Shown piece after piece: positions 14,844 through 23,409 of a stretch of 64,000 bases of DNA. The notes beneath the pieces are model-generated. The model worked only from the letters and a program-made list of their open reading frames with translations, did not search any database and was not told the origin of the DNA. Position 1 is the stretch's first letter. Each line of letters starts with the position of its first letter. Source of the DNA: Coriobacteriaceae bacterium (GTDB lineage: Bacteria > Actinomycetota > Coriobacteriia > Coriobacteriales > Coriobacteriaceae); assembly GCA_902362275.1 (NCBI GenBank), contig CABIWB010000009.1, forward strand, positions 11,700-75,699, given 5' to 3'. The translations under genes were made by a program, and so were the position numbers.

Positions 14844-16548
14844 AATTCGCAAGACAACAACTGACGAAATAGTTCGCGAGGTCTTATTCCACAAGGGTGC
14901 CAACCTCATCGTCGATACCGAGGACTCCGAATCGCACAATCGCGTTGGAAAAACAACCTTCCTCAAGCTCATTGATATCGCAATGGGCGCCAAGGACAGG
15001 AAGCTCATTTACACAGACGCCGACACGGGCACGGTGACCGAGGAGCTACGCGATTTCATCGTCACAAACAAGATCGCCGTCGACATGACACTGACATCGG
15101 ATTTTCCCGATGGCGATGACGTGATTCTCACAATCGACCTCTTCCCGAATGGAAGGTACTACATAGACGGCGAAAAGATGGGGCAGAAAGCTTACCAGCA
15201 ACGACTCAATGTCTTGCTTTTCGGGAACGAAGCGAATGTGCCCACGTTTCGCCAATTGATCAATTCATTTGTCCGCGTGTCCGTAGGCGGGGATGATAAT
15301 TCCTTCCTCAAAACCGTTCCCAGCGGCAGCACATCCATCTACCGGAGTGTCTACAACGCTCTGTTCGGCATCTCAGATCCGGCGCTCGACAAAAAGCGTG
15401 ACGACCTCAACAAGGACTTGAACAAGACGCGTGAGTCCATCAAACGCTATAAGAAAGTCCAGAACGTCGATACGGTCAGCGAGCAGCAGCAGATACTTGC
15501 AGGGCTCGAAGCCGAGCATGAAGAAGTCCAGTGCAAGCTCAACAGCATCATCGACGCCGATGTCTACAGGGCCAACCGCGATGAAATCGCGGCTACACGC
15601 ACCCGATACGCATCTCTGACACTGCAACTCTCAGACATAGACTACAAGCTGCAACGAAATGAAAAGGCCCTGCAGACTGCTATGCAAGAGCGCGGTAGAC
15701 AAGCCGACGTTAATTTGAGCAGACGGTTTTTCGAGGAAGTCTGTTCGATGATCCCGATGGTGAATGCATCTTTCGAAGAGATGGTCGCATTCAACAACCA
15801 GCTCTGCGACAACAAGATTGCCTATTTCGCGAGTGTGGCAGAAAAACTGAAGGCCGAGCGTGCATCTGTGCAACGTGAAATCAGCCAACTGTCATCGCAG
15901 AACAGCCAATTCATGTCATTGGTGGAGCAAGACCTCATCGATGAGTACGAGTCGCTTCAGGCACGCCTAGTTGAGCTTTCGAGCAGTATCGGCAAATGCC
16001 GAGAAGTAATAGATACGCTCAACAGCTTTGAGGTAGAACAGACCAGCATTGAGGGAAAAATCGCATCGCTTGGCTCGTCTGATGATGGCGACGAGCCGCA
16101 ATCCAACGATTTTGCTGCAATGATGCTTGCGTTTAACGCATTCTTCACTCCGCTTGCCAGGGAGTTCAACAACGAATCGCCGCTGCTCGTTTACTATGAA
16201 GAGTCGAACAAGTTCCCCGTTGCAATACGTGATACCGCTGGCTCCAGCACGGGCACACGCAAGTCACTCATCGCCGCATTTGATTTAGCGTATCAGCAGT
16301 TTGCAGAATCAAAGGGCATCAAGACTCCGCGCTTCATAGTGCATGACGTCCTTGAAAACATCGAGGGTAAGGTGTTGCGTGACATAATCGCACGCGCCAG
16401 CACAATCAACTGCCAGTACATAGTCGCAGTCCTTAAGGAGAAGCTCGATTCGTCGCTGATACCAGCCGAGGAGCAGGGTAAACTGCAAATCCTGCAGCTT
16501 TCGATTGACGATATGCTTTTCACGCGTGGCAAAGGTGTTGCGTCGTAG
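14824..16548 (+). CDS. DUF2326-type ABC ATPase of an ABC-3C system
   Basis: 574 residues. The P-loop near residues 38-46 (HNRVGKTTFL) has the degenerate NxVGKTT form of the DUF2326 family. The middle (about 190-420) is a long coiled coil (YKKVQNVDTVSEQQQILAGL and following). The C-terminal ATPase half has TPRFIVHDVLENIEGKVLRD, containing the Walker B region. It is an SMC/RecN-like sensor ATPase. In ABC-3C systems it is thought to sense foreign nucleoprotein and release the effector (inference from family). A GGGAGGG ribosome site precedes the ATG. GC content is lower than in housekeeping genes here. Confidence 0.8.
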   Translation: MFIKSLRIRKTTTDEIVREVLFHKGANLIVDTEDSESHNRVGKTTFLKLIDIAMGAKDRKLIYTDADTGTVTEELRDFIVTNKIAVDMTLTSDFPDGDDVILTIDLFPNGRYYIDGEKMGQKAYQQRLNVLLFGNEANVPTFRQLINSFVRVSVGGDDNSFLKTVPSGSTSIYRSVYNALFGISDPALDKKRDDLNKDLNKTRESIKRYKKVQNVDTVSEQQQILAGLEAEHEEVQCKLNSIIDADVYRANRDEIAATRTRYASLTLQLSDIDYKLQRNEKALQTAMQERGRQADVNLSRRFFEEVCSMIPMVNASFEEMVAFNNQLCDNKIAYFASVAEKLKAERASVQREISQLSSQNSQFMSLVEQDLIDEYESLQARLVELSSSIGKCREVIDTLNSFEVEQTSIEGKIASLGSSDDGDEPQSNDFAAMMLAFNAFFTPLAREFNNESPLLVYYEESNKFPVAIRDTAGSSTGTRKSLIAAFDLAYQQFAESKGIKTPRFIVHDVLENIEGKVLRDIIARASTINCQYIVAVLKEKLDSSLIPAEEQGKLQILQLSIDDMLFTRGKGVAS

Positions 16549-16565
16549 GAGTGACCTGTACTCTC

Positions 16566-16871
16566 CTACTCCCGTACCCCCACCGAGAACTCCCCGCCGA
16601 AGTTGTTCACCTCGAACCGCTCGTCAGCCACAAGTCCCTCCTTGCTCACACGGCACGCGAACGGAAACAACTCGGCCACGTCCTGCAGTTCCAGGAACGT
16701 CCGGTAACTCGACCGGTTTACCAGCATGTCGGCAAAGACCAAAAACCGCGTAAGCTCGTCATTCAGTTCGATGGGCTCTGCAATCACGTAGTGCCCCCGC
16801 CTCACGCGCCGGACAACGCCGAACTGATTGAGCGATGCCACAATCTTTTCGGAGCCCTTCAGGATGGTCAT
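16566..16871 (-). CDS. Small protein downstream of the restriction enzyme, unknown function
   Basis: 101 residues from the ATG at 16871. The frame is open upstream to 16914, in frame with AARKR, with no better start. VASLNQFGVVRRVRRGHYVI looks like a winged-helix segment. The rest (TRFLVFADMLVNRSSYRTFL) is helical. It follows the EcoRII-type gene by about 38 bases on the same strand and converges on the DUF2326 gene. It could be an accessory of the restriction system or a truncated DNA-binding protein. Not recognised. Confidence 0.5.
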   Translation of the reverse strand: MTILKGSEKIVASLNQFGVVRRVRRGHYVIAEPIELNDELTRFLVFADMLVNRSSYRTFLELQDVAELFPFACRVSKEGLVADERFEVNNFGGEFSVGVRE

Positions 16872-16909
16872 GCGCTTGCGCGCCGCCTCAACGCTCTTAT
16901 TGTCCCGGC

Positions 16910-18127
16910 CTAGTCAAGTACCCGTTGCCTCTCCTCGACCATCTCGCAGAAGCCTCCCACATCCATGAGCCATTCTTGCTGTGAAGGCGTGTAGGTGGGG
17001 AAAAGCTGGGAGGGGATGACGAGCTGGAGCTTGCTGTCACGCATGGCGTTCGTGTAGTCCACGCTCACGGCGGGCTCCAGCGTGATAAGGTGCTTACGCT
17101 CGATGCGGTTCGCCTCCTCGAGCACCTGCCTCCAGCGCTCCTTGATGGTCGTCTTCGCACCGAGCATCGTAAGGCTCGAGGAGGGGAACCCCTCATCCCG
17201 GTAACACTCGATTGACGGAAAAATGAAGTCCGGCTTCGACTTTCCCTCGGTGTAGGGCTGTGCGGAGTATCGGATTCCCCTACCCTTGAACAGGAACTCA
17301 AGCTGGTGCTCGAACGCTGTGCCCGCGCGGGACTTCCTGCGCTGGAAGGTCGACATGGTGGTCTTCAGAATGCCGTCGACGTCGAGCTGGCCGTTCAAAT
17401 AGGGCGCAAGGTCTCTCTCAAGCAGATGGCGCTCAAACACCTTGAACAGCAATTCCTCGCGCTCGTAGCACGCGAGCAGGCTTCGATCGGGGTCATCCGC
17501 CCAGTCGAGACCTTCAAGGGTTGAGATGGAGTACTCCGTAAAGTCGATGCCCTTCGGAAACGTATGTCCAAACCTCTTGACCATATCGTCCAAGTAGATA
17601 TCCGCGCTCAAGGGAGCGCGCGTCTCGATACCAATCATGCCGAGGATGCGCGAGGCCACCGCACCGATACGGTTGCGCTCGCCCTTTGATACGGCATAGC
17701 CCGAGCGGTCGGGCTCCTCGAAGCCGAACAGCCACCTCAGCTGCGACTCGATGGTCGAGCCTTTTTTAGCGAAGATGATGAGCAGCCCGAGGTCATCGGA
17801 GTTGGCGACCACCATGAGGTCGCCAGCGGATGCCTGCCTGATGGCGGGGTTGTCCTTGTAGTAGAGACGGTACTCGGTTCTCGTGGGATGTTTGCGGCGC
17901 GCATCGTACCAAGTCACGGTCCCGTCGCACATCTCCGGCTCCGCCTCGTCGCACATGTAGGCGAACGTGGTGCGGATGTCGCGGATGTCGTCGTCACCGA
18001 ACAGCGACCTCAGCGGCAGCGTGCCGTTGAACTCGTGCTGATTACTCCTACCTGCGTCGATATCGACGTCCGCGAGGGTCTTCGAGACCGCGCCGTCGAA
18101 GTAGCTGCTAAGCGCCCCGTAATCCAT
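16910..18127 (-). CDS. EcoRII-type type II restriction endonuclease
   Basis: 405 residues, the length of EcoRII (about 404). The N-terminal half corresponds to the EcoRII effector-DNA domain, the C-terminal half to the catalytic EcoRII-C domain. E273 (AGTAFEHQLEF), D300 (GKSKPDFIFPS) and K325 (LGAKTTIKERWRQVL) match the EcoRII catalytic residues almost number for number. It should cut unmethylated CCWGG or the related CCNGG; the exact base at the centre cannot be read from sequence. The ATG lies 20 bases inside the methyltransferase gene, so the two are translationally coupled with methylase first. Confidence 0.88.
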   Translation of the reverse strand: MDYGALSSYFDGAVSKTLADVDIDAGRSNQHEFNGTLPLRSLFGDDDIRDIRTTFAYMCDEAEPEMCDGTVTWYDARRKHPTRTEYRLYYKDNPAIRQASAGDLMVVANSDDLGLLIIFAKKGSTIESQLRWLFGFEEPDRSGYAVSKGERNRIGAVASRILGMIGIETRAPLSADIYLDDMVKRFGHTFPKGIDFTEYSISTLEGLDWADDPDRSLLACYEREELLFKVFERHLLERDLAPYLNGQLDVDGILKTTMSTFQRRKSRAGTAFEHQLEFLFKGRGIRYSAQPYTEGKSKPDFIFPSIECYRDEGFPSSSLTMLGAKTTIKERWRQVLEEANRIERKHLITLEPAVSVDYTNAMRDSKLQLVIPSQLFPTYTPSQQEWLMDVGGFCEMVEERQRVLD

Positions 18128-19280
18128 CCTGACACGCTCCCATCATGAGCTTGGCCACCGACCGTATTACAGGGACCGTCACCGAATTGCCGAACTGGCG
18201 GTAGGCCTGTGTGTCGGAGACCGGGATTATGAACCGGTCGGGAAATCCCTGCAAGCGCGCGCACTCTCTAGGGGTCAGCTTACGGGGGTTCTCGCCCTCG
18301 CCGCGCGAGACCAAGATCTCACTACCGTCCTTATGATAGCGTGCGGAGAGCGTCCTCGTGGTGTCCGATGGAGTGATAAGACCGTAGCCGAACCCGTTGC
18401 CGGCGGCCTCGTGCTTGGCCTTGTATGCTTTCAAATATGACCACAGCTTGTCGGAGAGCACGTACCTCGCGTCCGCATCCTCCTCCAGAATCTCCGCGGC
18501 TTTCTGACCACTGTTCGGGCAGTCGAGGTCGTCCCAAGAGAACTCCACATCGTCGCGAAAGCCAACAATGTAGATGCGCTCGCGGTGCTGGCATGTCCAA
18601 CCCTTGGAGTCCAGAACCTTGTAGTGAACGTGGTAACCGAGCTCGTCCTGGAGGACCTGCATGATGACGTCGAACGTTCTGCCCCTGTCGTGACTGATCA
18701 GATTCTTCACGTTCTCGAGCAGGAACGCCTTCGGGCGCTTCTCGTTCAGGATGCGTGCAACCTCGAAGAAGAGCGTGCCCTGCGTCTTGTCTTCGAAGCC
18801 CGTAGCGCGACCAAGGGAGCGCTTCTTGGACACACCCGCAAGCGAGAACGGCTGGCATGGAAAGCCAGCGAGCAGCACGTCGAAGTCGGGGATGTCTGAA
18901 GCGGCGACCTCACGGATGTCCCCCGCCGGGGTTTCGCCGTAGTTCATGCGGTAGGTCTTCTGCGCAAACTTATCCCACTCGCAGGAGAAGACGCACCTGC
19001 CGCCCAGCTCCTGGAACGGCATGCGGATCCCGCCGATGCCCGCGAACAGGTCGATGAAGGTGAAGGCAGGCTTCCCCTCCCCTGCGGGTGCAAAGGGGGC
19101 GCGATGGCCGAGGGTGGAGATGTACTTCGACTCGGCTGCGGTGGGCCTTGTTTCGCCTGCCTCCCAGCGGCGCACCGTTCGCTCGCCGTTGGGGCCCATG
19201 CCTAGGGCAGCGGCGAATTCCTTCTGAGTCAAGCCGAGCTCCTGTCTCTTGGCCTTTACCTCATCTGCTGATAATTGCAT
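18108..19280 (-). CDS. DNA cytosine-5 methyltransferase with regulatory HTH (SsoII/EcoRII type)
   Basis: 390 residues from the ATG at 19280, chosen for the AAGG site 6 bases upstream and because it begins at the HTH. Residues 1-45 (VKAKRQELGLTQKEFAAALG) form an XRE-type helix-turn-helix. The catalytic part has motif I FIDLFAGIGG (75-84), motif IV PCQ with C142, motif VI ENVKNL, motif VIII QHRERIYIVGFR and motif X GNSVTVPVI. The PCQ region matches Dcm/EcoRII-type CCWGG methylases. In SsoII-type methylases this HTH represses the methylase promoter. The palindrome at 19304-19318 is a fitting operator. Confidence 0.92.
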   Translation of the reverse strand: MQLSADEVKAKRQELGLTQKEFAAALGMGPNGERTVRRWEAGETRPTAAESKYISTLGHRAPFAPAGEGKPAFTFIDLFAGIGGIRMPFQELGGRCVFSCEWDKFAQKTYRMNYGETPAGDIREVAASDIPDFDVLLAGFPCQPFSLAGVSKKRSLGRATGFEDKTQGTLFFEVARILNEKRPKAFLLENVKNLISHDRGRTFDVIMQVLQDELGYHVHYKVLDSKGWTCQHRERIYIVGFRDDVEFSWDDLDCPNSGQKAAEILEEDADARYVLSDKLWSYLKAYKAKHEAAGNGFGYGLITPSDTTRTLSARYHKDGSEILVSRGEGENPRKLTPRECARLQGFPDRFIIPVSDTQAYRQFGNSVTVPVIRSVAKLMMGACQDGLRGA

Positions 19281-19303
19281 GACGCACCTTCTGGATAGAT
19301 AAC

Positions 19304-19318
19304 AGGACAATATGTCCT
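19304..19318. promoter_or_regulatory. SsoII-type operator for the methyltransferase
   Basis: AGGACAATATGTCCT has perfect 6-base arms around ATA, 24 bases before the methyltransferase ATG. It closely resembles the 15-bp site bound by the N-terminal domain of M.SsoII (AGGACA-N3-TGTCCT, recalled from the literature). This predicts autoregulation of the restriction-modification pair. Confidence 0.65.
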
Positions 19319-19657
19319 CATTTTGCCACAGGGATGAAGAGATAAACTCGTCAGAATAGCAACCTTGCCCCAAACCATGGGTTTCTCACGTCTCCCACAT
19401 CCGACAATCCATGTACCACTCAAACCGCGAAGACCCATCTAACCACCGTTGCGTTCTATACGATAGTCGTTCGCCAGGACATTTTTCTGCCGCCGCAGTC
19501 ATTAGTCCAAGTGAAAAGCGGCAAGCCGAGAACCTCACGCCTCTCCATCATCAATCATTCCATTTCACAAATGACGCAGCGGCGCAATTAGCAACGCGGA
19601 GCATGGAACCATGCTATACCCGTCCAAACGATATTGTCCGCGCCCAACAGCTATCAA
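19319..19657. other. Gene-free stretch in the island
   Basis: No reading frame with plausible codon use or ribosome site on either strand, and no repeat recognised. It should hold the promoter of the methyltransferase at its left end. The rest may be decayed island DNA. Confidence 0.4.
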
Positions 19658-19897
19658 TCAATTTACCTTGGCCTGCTGGCGCAGAGAGTGCAGCCAAGCC
19701 TCATGATCATCGTAACAATAAAGAACATGGGATCGCGAGGATTTGCCGAGGCGAATGTACTCCGGCCCCTTACTAGGACAGCGCCAATTTGCAAGGGTCT
19801 TCGCGTTTACGCCAATCAACTTTGCTGCCTCTTCACTCGAAAACGCAAGCGGGCGTACGGATTCAACAGCGCATGTCACGCCGTTTGCTCCACCCAT
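19658..19897 (-). CDS. Excisionase-like helix-turn-helix protein
   Basis: 79 residues from an ATG with GAGGG 7 bases upstream. The core (FSSEEAAKLIGVNAKTLANW) is a MerR/excisionase-type winged helix (HTH_17 family), followed by PEYIRLGKSSRSHVLYCYDD, the usual wing. Such small proteins direct excision of integrated elements or regulate them. It lies 33 bases inside the right 13-bp repeat of the island, but no integrase gene is visible in the window. Confidence 0.65.
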   Translation of the reverse strand: MGGANGVTCAVESVRPLAFSSEEAAKLIGVNAKTLANWRCPSKGPEYIRLGKSSRSHVLYCYDDHEAWLHSLRQQAKVN

Positions 19898-19930
19898 AAA
19901 GACCCTCAGACTCTCCGATCACACCCACCC

Positions 19931-19943
19931 GTTACAGATTGAG
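19931..19943 (+). repeat. 13-bp direct repeat, right edge of defence island
   Basis: GTTACAGATTGAG is identical and in direct orientation to 11256-11268. It is half of the R3 palindrome family (the rest, GACAATTTGAC, is partly preserved). It may mark an attachment site or a recombination point between dispersed repeats. Confidence 0.45.
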
Positions 19944-20011
19944 ACAATTTGACGGTACCGAATTCTTGTCAAGGCGTGGTACAATTGTGTCCCAACGCAA
20001 AGGAGGTACCT

Positions 20012-20278
20012 ATGCCCACCTGTGTGCCCGTCCGAGACATGAAGGACACCGCTGCATTTACCGCGCTTGTTGAGTCCGAGCGCGACGTCACCGTAACTAA
20101 GAACGGCTATGAGGCCATGCACTGCATCAGCAGCGACCAGTATCGTCTCATGCAAGACGAAATCGCCAAAGCCAAGCTGCTGTCTCGTATGATGTTGGCA
20201 GAAGACGAGATATCGCAAGGCGACTACAGCGACTACGACTCCTTCGCGACCGCGATACGAGACAAATATGGCCTATAA
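20012..20278 (+). CDS. Phd/YefM-type antitoxin
   Basis: 88 residues from an ATG with AAAGGAGGT just upstream. The start VPVRDMKDTAAFTALVESER and VTVTKNGYEAMHCISSDQYR are typical of the Phd/YefM DNA-binding antitoxin fold. The C-terminal residues (DYSDYDSFATAIRDKYGL) would wrap the toxin. It overlaps the toxin gene by 11 bases, the usual antitoxin-first order, and should autorepress the pair. Confidence 0.88.
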   Translation: MPTCVPVRDMKDTAAFTALVESERDVTVTKNGYEAMHCISSDQYRLMQDEIAKAKLLSRMMLAEDEISQGDYSDYDSFATAIRDKYGL

Positions 20279-20573
20279 CGTCGTAATACTCGAAAGCGCA
20301 CAATATGAATACGAGGCTATTGTCAGATACCTTGCTCAAATCCTTATGAACCCACGTGCAGCAGGCAATTTTGTTGCTGAGTTTGAATATCAGCTTGATC
20401 TGCTTCGCGAGCAGCCGCTCCTACGGCCCCTCTCCCACATACGAGAGCTGGCGGCACGCAATTATCGATCGTTTACCGTCAACAAATACGTGTGTCTTTA
20501 CAAGTTTGAGCGCGATACGATCTATATCGCCCATGTCTTTCATCAGTCACAGGACTACGGCCGCCTGGTCTAG
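20268..20573 (+). CDS. RelE/ParE-type toxin
   Basis: 101 residues, MAYNVVILESAQYEYEAIVR onward, with FTVNKYVCLYKFERDTIYIA and HVFHQSQDYGRLV at the end. These are features of the RelE/ParE toxin superfamily. Members either cleave mRNA on the ribosome or inhibit gyrase; which applies is not clear. It starts within the antitoxin gene. Confidence 0.88.
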   Translation: MAYNVVILESAQYEYEAIVRYLAQILMNPRAAGNFVAEFEYQLDLLREQPLLRPLSHIRELAARNYRSFTVNKYVCLYKFERDTIYIAHVFHQSQDYGRLV

Positions 20574-20614
20574 CCCACAAACTGAATACTTGGTCCGATC
20601 TCCCGCAGCGCTTG

Positions 20615-21379
20615 CTAACAAATGACCTGCGTGTGCTCCTCGATGGCGGCGCGATCCTCGGCGGTAATACCCGGCTCGCACACCACGGCGTCCAAATTGT
20701 CCAGGCGGCAGAAGGTGTAGAAGTCGCGCTTGCCGATCTTGCTGGAGTCGGCGATCAGATAGCGCGAGTCGGCCTTGCTAAAGGCGAGCTGCTGGATACG
20801 ACCCTCATCCATATTGGACGTAGACACATCGCCATCCAGAATGCCGTTGGCGCCGATAAACGCCGCATCGATACCCAACGCACGCAGAGTATCCTCGGCC
20901 GTTGGCCCCACAAAAGCGGCGGTGCGGCGACGGTACATACCGCCCACGAGGCACAGGTCGCAGTCTTCGCGCGCCTCAAGCAAGTTAAACACCGAAAGCG
21001 AATTGGTCACGATGCGCAGGCGAAACGCCGGCAGCATCGAGGCCATCTGCTCAACCGTGGTGCCCGTACCCAAAAAGATGGTCGAGCCCTCCTCGATGAG
21101 CTCAACGGCGCGGCGCGCGATCTGCAGCTTTTCCTCGGCATGCTTGGTACGCTTTTCGCTGTGCGAATACTCGTGGCGCAACATAGCATGTGGACGGCCC
21201 TGTGCACTACGGGCGCCGCCGTGCACGCGCTCGATCTCGCCTAGGCTCGCAAGCTCCTCAAGATCGCGGCGGATCGTCATATCCGAGACGCCCAGTGCAT
21301 CCGAAATCTCCTTGACCGAGACCGTGCCCTGCTCCTCGAGCAGCTGCCGAACCTTATCCTGTCGCTCTGCCTTAATCAC
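20615..21379 (-). CDS. DeoR/GlpR-family transcriptional regulator
   Basis: 254 residues starting at a GTG (AGGA 6 bases upstream). The N-terminal HTH is RQDKVRQLLEEQGTVSVKEI with the DeoR signature GVSDMTIRRDLEELASLGEI. The C-terminal domain has the sugar-phosphate-sensing fold (FLGTGTTVEQMASM, ALGIDAAFIGANGI). It is divergent from galM and may regulate it or a distant sugar operon. Its toxin-antitoxin neighbour is convergent and unrelated. Confidence 0.9.
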   Translation of the reverse strand: MIKAERQDKVRQLLEEQGTVSVKEISDALGVSDMTIRRDLEELASLGEIERVHGGARSAQGRPHAMLRHEYSHSEKRTKHAEEKLQIARRAVELIEEGSTIFLGTGTTVEQMASMLPAFRLRIVTNSLSVFNLLEAREDCDLCLVGGMYRRRTAAFVGPTAEDTLRALGIDAAFIGANGILDGDVSTSNMDEGRIQQLAFSKADSRYLIADSSKIGKRDFYTFCRLDNLDAVVCEPGITAEDRAAIEEHTQVIC

Positions 21380-21585
21380 GATGAATCCTCGCCGTTCTTT
21401 GCGCGCATATCATTCAAACAGTAACGAACAAATTGTATCAGACTCGTACGCGTCAAAAATGAACGCCCGCACAGCTCCAATCATCACTTTTTTGAGAAAA
21501 ATACCCCCTGCTTTAGTGGGGTGTAGTGATAATCTCGCCTGTTCGCGCTACAGTTTGTCCGAAATATCTCGATGTTAGGAACCAA

Positions 21586-22638
21586 ATGATCACTTCCGAG
21601 CTTTTCGGCACCGCGCCGTGCGGTACCCCCGTTCATCGTTACACCCTCAACGGGCCCGAGATCTGCGTTCGCATTATGGACTATGGCGCCACCGTGCTGG
21701 GTATCGATGTGCCTGACATTCCCGGCAACGTGCGCGATGTGGTGCTGGGCTTCGATAAGCTCGAGGATTACTTTGACAACCCCGCCTGCTTTGGCGCGAC
21801 CATCGGCCCTGTGGCCAACCGCACTGCAGGTGCCACGATCACCATCGCTGGCACGGACTGGCATATGCCGGCCAACGAAGGCGCCAACAACCTACACAGC
21901 GATCTTGAGCACGGCCTGCACAAGCGCGTGTGGGACGTTGAGCTCGACGATACTCACAACGCCGTGCGCATGACCACCTCGCTTAAGGACGGTGAGCTGG
22001 GTCTTCCCGGCAACCGCACCTTTACCGCTGTGTTTACCGTTACACGCACCGGCGTCTTTCGCATCGAGTATGGCTGCGAGAGCAACCGCGCCACCTACGT
22101 GTCCATGACCAACCACACGTACTTTAACCTTGCCGGTCATAACGCCGGCATGGACTGCGAGCACTTCTTTGTTGCCAACGCTGCCCACTACCTCCCCATC
22201 AACGACCAGAATATCCCCACCGGCGAGATCGCTCCGGTCGAGGGCACGCCGTTTGATTTCCGTGAGCTGCGCCCCGTCGCGCCCGGCATGGAAGCCGACG
22301 ACCCGCAGATTAAGCAGGCCCGCGGCTACGACCACTGCCTGTGCATCGATGGCTATCAGTACGGTCGCAACCTGCGCCGCGCGATGCACGTCGAGGAGAT
22401 GTGGACCGGCCGTGAGCTGGACTACTACACCACCGCCCCGGGTGTGCAGCTCTACACCGGCAACTGGCTGGGCGACGAGCACGCCAAGGACGACACCAAC
22501 TATGGCTGGGGCGCCGGCTTTGCCCTCGAGGCAGAGATGTACCCCGACACGCCGCACCAGCCGCTGTTCCCGCAGGGCATTGTGGGCCCGGGTCACCCCT
22601 ACAGCAATGTGATCGAATATCACTTTATGAGGCACTAA
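21586..22638 (+). CDS. galM: Aldose 1-epimerase (galactose mutarotase)
   Basis: 350 residues from the ATG at 21586 (AGGA 7 bases upstream); the frame extends upstream without a ribosome site. It carries the GalM signatures FGATIGPVANRTAG, NEGANNLHS, the catalytic-histidine segment TNHTYFNLAGH and a C-terminal catalytic glutamate region (GFALEAEMYPDTPHQ). It interconverts alpha and beta anomers of galactose or glucose, feeding galactose freed from lactose into metabolism. It ends in a convergent terminator. Confidence 0.92.
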   Translation: MITSELFGTAPCGTPVHRYTLNGPEICVRIMDYGATVLGIDVPDIPGNVRDVVLGFDKLEDYFDNPACFGATIGPVANRTAGATITIAGTDWHMPANEGANNLHSDLEHGLHKRVWDVELDDTHNAVRMTTSLKDGELGLPGNRTFTAVFTVTRTGVFRIEYGCESNRATYVSMTNHTYFNLAGHNAGMDCEHFFVANAAHYLPINDQNIPTGEIAPVEGTPFDFRELRPVAPGMEADDPQIKQARGYDHCLCIDGYQYGRNLRRAMHVEEMWTGRELDYYTTAPGVQLYTGNWLGDEHAKDDTNYGWGAGFALEAEMYPDTPHQPLFPQGIVGPGHPYSNVIEYHFMRH

Positions 22639-22663
22639 GCCCACAGCGCGACATATCGCACAG

Positions 22664-22698
22664 CAGCGCCCGCCGGCACCACCGCCGACGGGCGCTTT
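22664..22698. terminator. Convergent terminator galM / orphan IIB
   Basis: AGCGCCCG and CGGGCGCT form a stem with an inner CCGGC-GCCGA extension, followed by TTTGC. Confidence 0.6.
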
Positions 22699-22703
22699 GC
22701 TAC

Positions 22704-22734
22704 CTAGTCATTGGGGACGTTCTTACATGACTAG
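22704..22734. repeat. Short intergenic repeat, family R2 copy 1
   Basis: CTAGTCA and TGACTAG flank TTGGGGACGTTCTTACA. The reverse complement of 58013-58042 matches this element at about 28 of 30 positions. Its right end overlaps the last codons of the orphan IIB gene. Confidence 0.65.
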
Positions 22735-23202
22735 TTGGATGGGGTCGGGATTGGAGCTGGGGAGATAGCGGATTTCTAGCTCTATGCCGAGCGCCTGCAG
22801 CTCTTTGAGGGCTGCGACATCTGCGTCATCTACGGCGACTGCGGGCGTTATGGGGTGCTTGCCCTCCCCTGCCTGCATATGGCCGATGCTGATCTTGGCG
22901 ATCGGCACACCACCCTTAACCAGCGCGAGCGCATCGACGGGTGAGGCTACCATGATCAGAATCCACTGACGCGGCGTTGCGGTATGAATGATGTCGATGG
23001 TCCTTTGCACCGAGAAAAACCGTGTCCAGACGCCTTCTGGCGCCGCCACCCTCATGGGTGCCCATTGGCGCGAATCCGCCGCGATCTCATCGTTGACGAT
23101 TAGGACAAGGTTGGAACCCACGGCTTCGTTCCACAGCTCAACGTCTTGCCCGTAAATGAAACGGTCGTCGATACGCGTGAGAAGGATCTTGGGATGAGCC
23201 AT
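22723..23202 (-). CDS. Orphan mannose-family PTS IIB without its phosphohistidine
   Basis: 159 residues from the ATG at 23202 (MAHPKILLTRIDDRFIYGQD), aligned with the intact IIB at 32506 (MAEPNILLTRIDNRLVHGQV). The family's phosphorylated histidine (position 17) is Tyr here, so it should not carry phosphate. The rest of the fold is kept (WILIMVASPVDALALVKGGV). No IIC, IID or IIA gene is adjacent. It may be a regulatory or sensor paralogue, or a decaying copy. The upstream region (23203-23409) shows no other gene. Confidence 0.8.
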   Translation of the reverse strand: MAHPKILLTRIDDRFIYGQDVELWNEAVGSNLVLIVNDEIAADSRQWAPMRVAAPEGVWTRFFSVQRTIDIIHTATPRQWILIMVASPVDALALVKGGVPIAKISIGHMQAGEGKHPITPAVAVDDADVAALKELQALGIELEIRYLPSSNPDPIQLVM

Positions 23203-23409
23203 GGCTGCCCCATTCTGTTTGAGACCCATATGAGCGGGACGTCGGCCACCAGCTCAATAGCAGGTCAAGCGCCAAATGGACGCCGCAGACATCACGTCTC
23301 CAATATTAGTGCATTTAAAGTGAGAAAAGCCGTCAGAACACTTGCGCGGATGTGCGATGTCCCGTATCATAGACAGCCGTTGACGCCTCAGTTGCGTCAC
23401 CACATGGCC

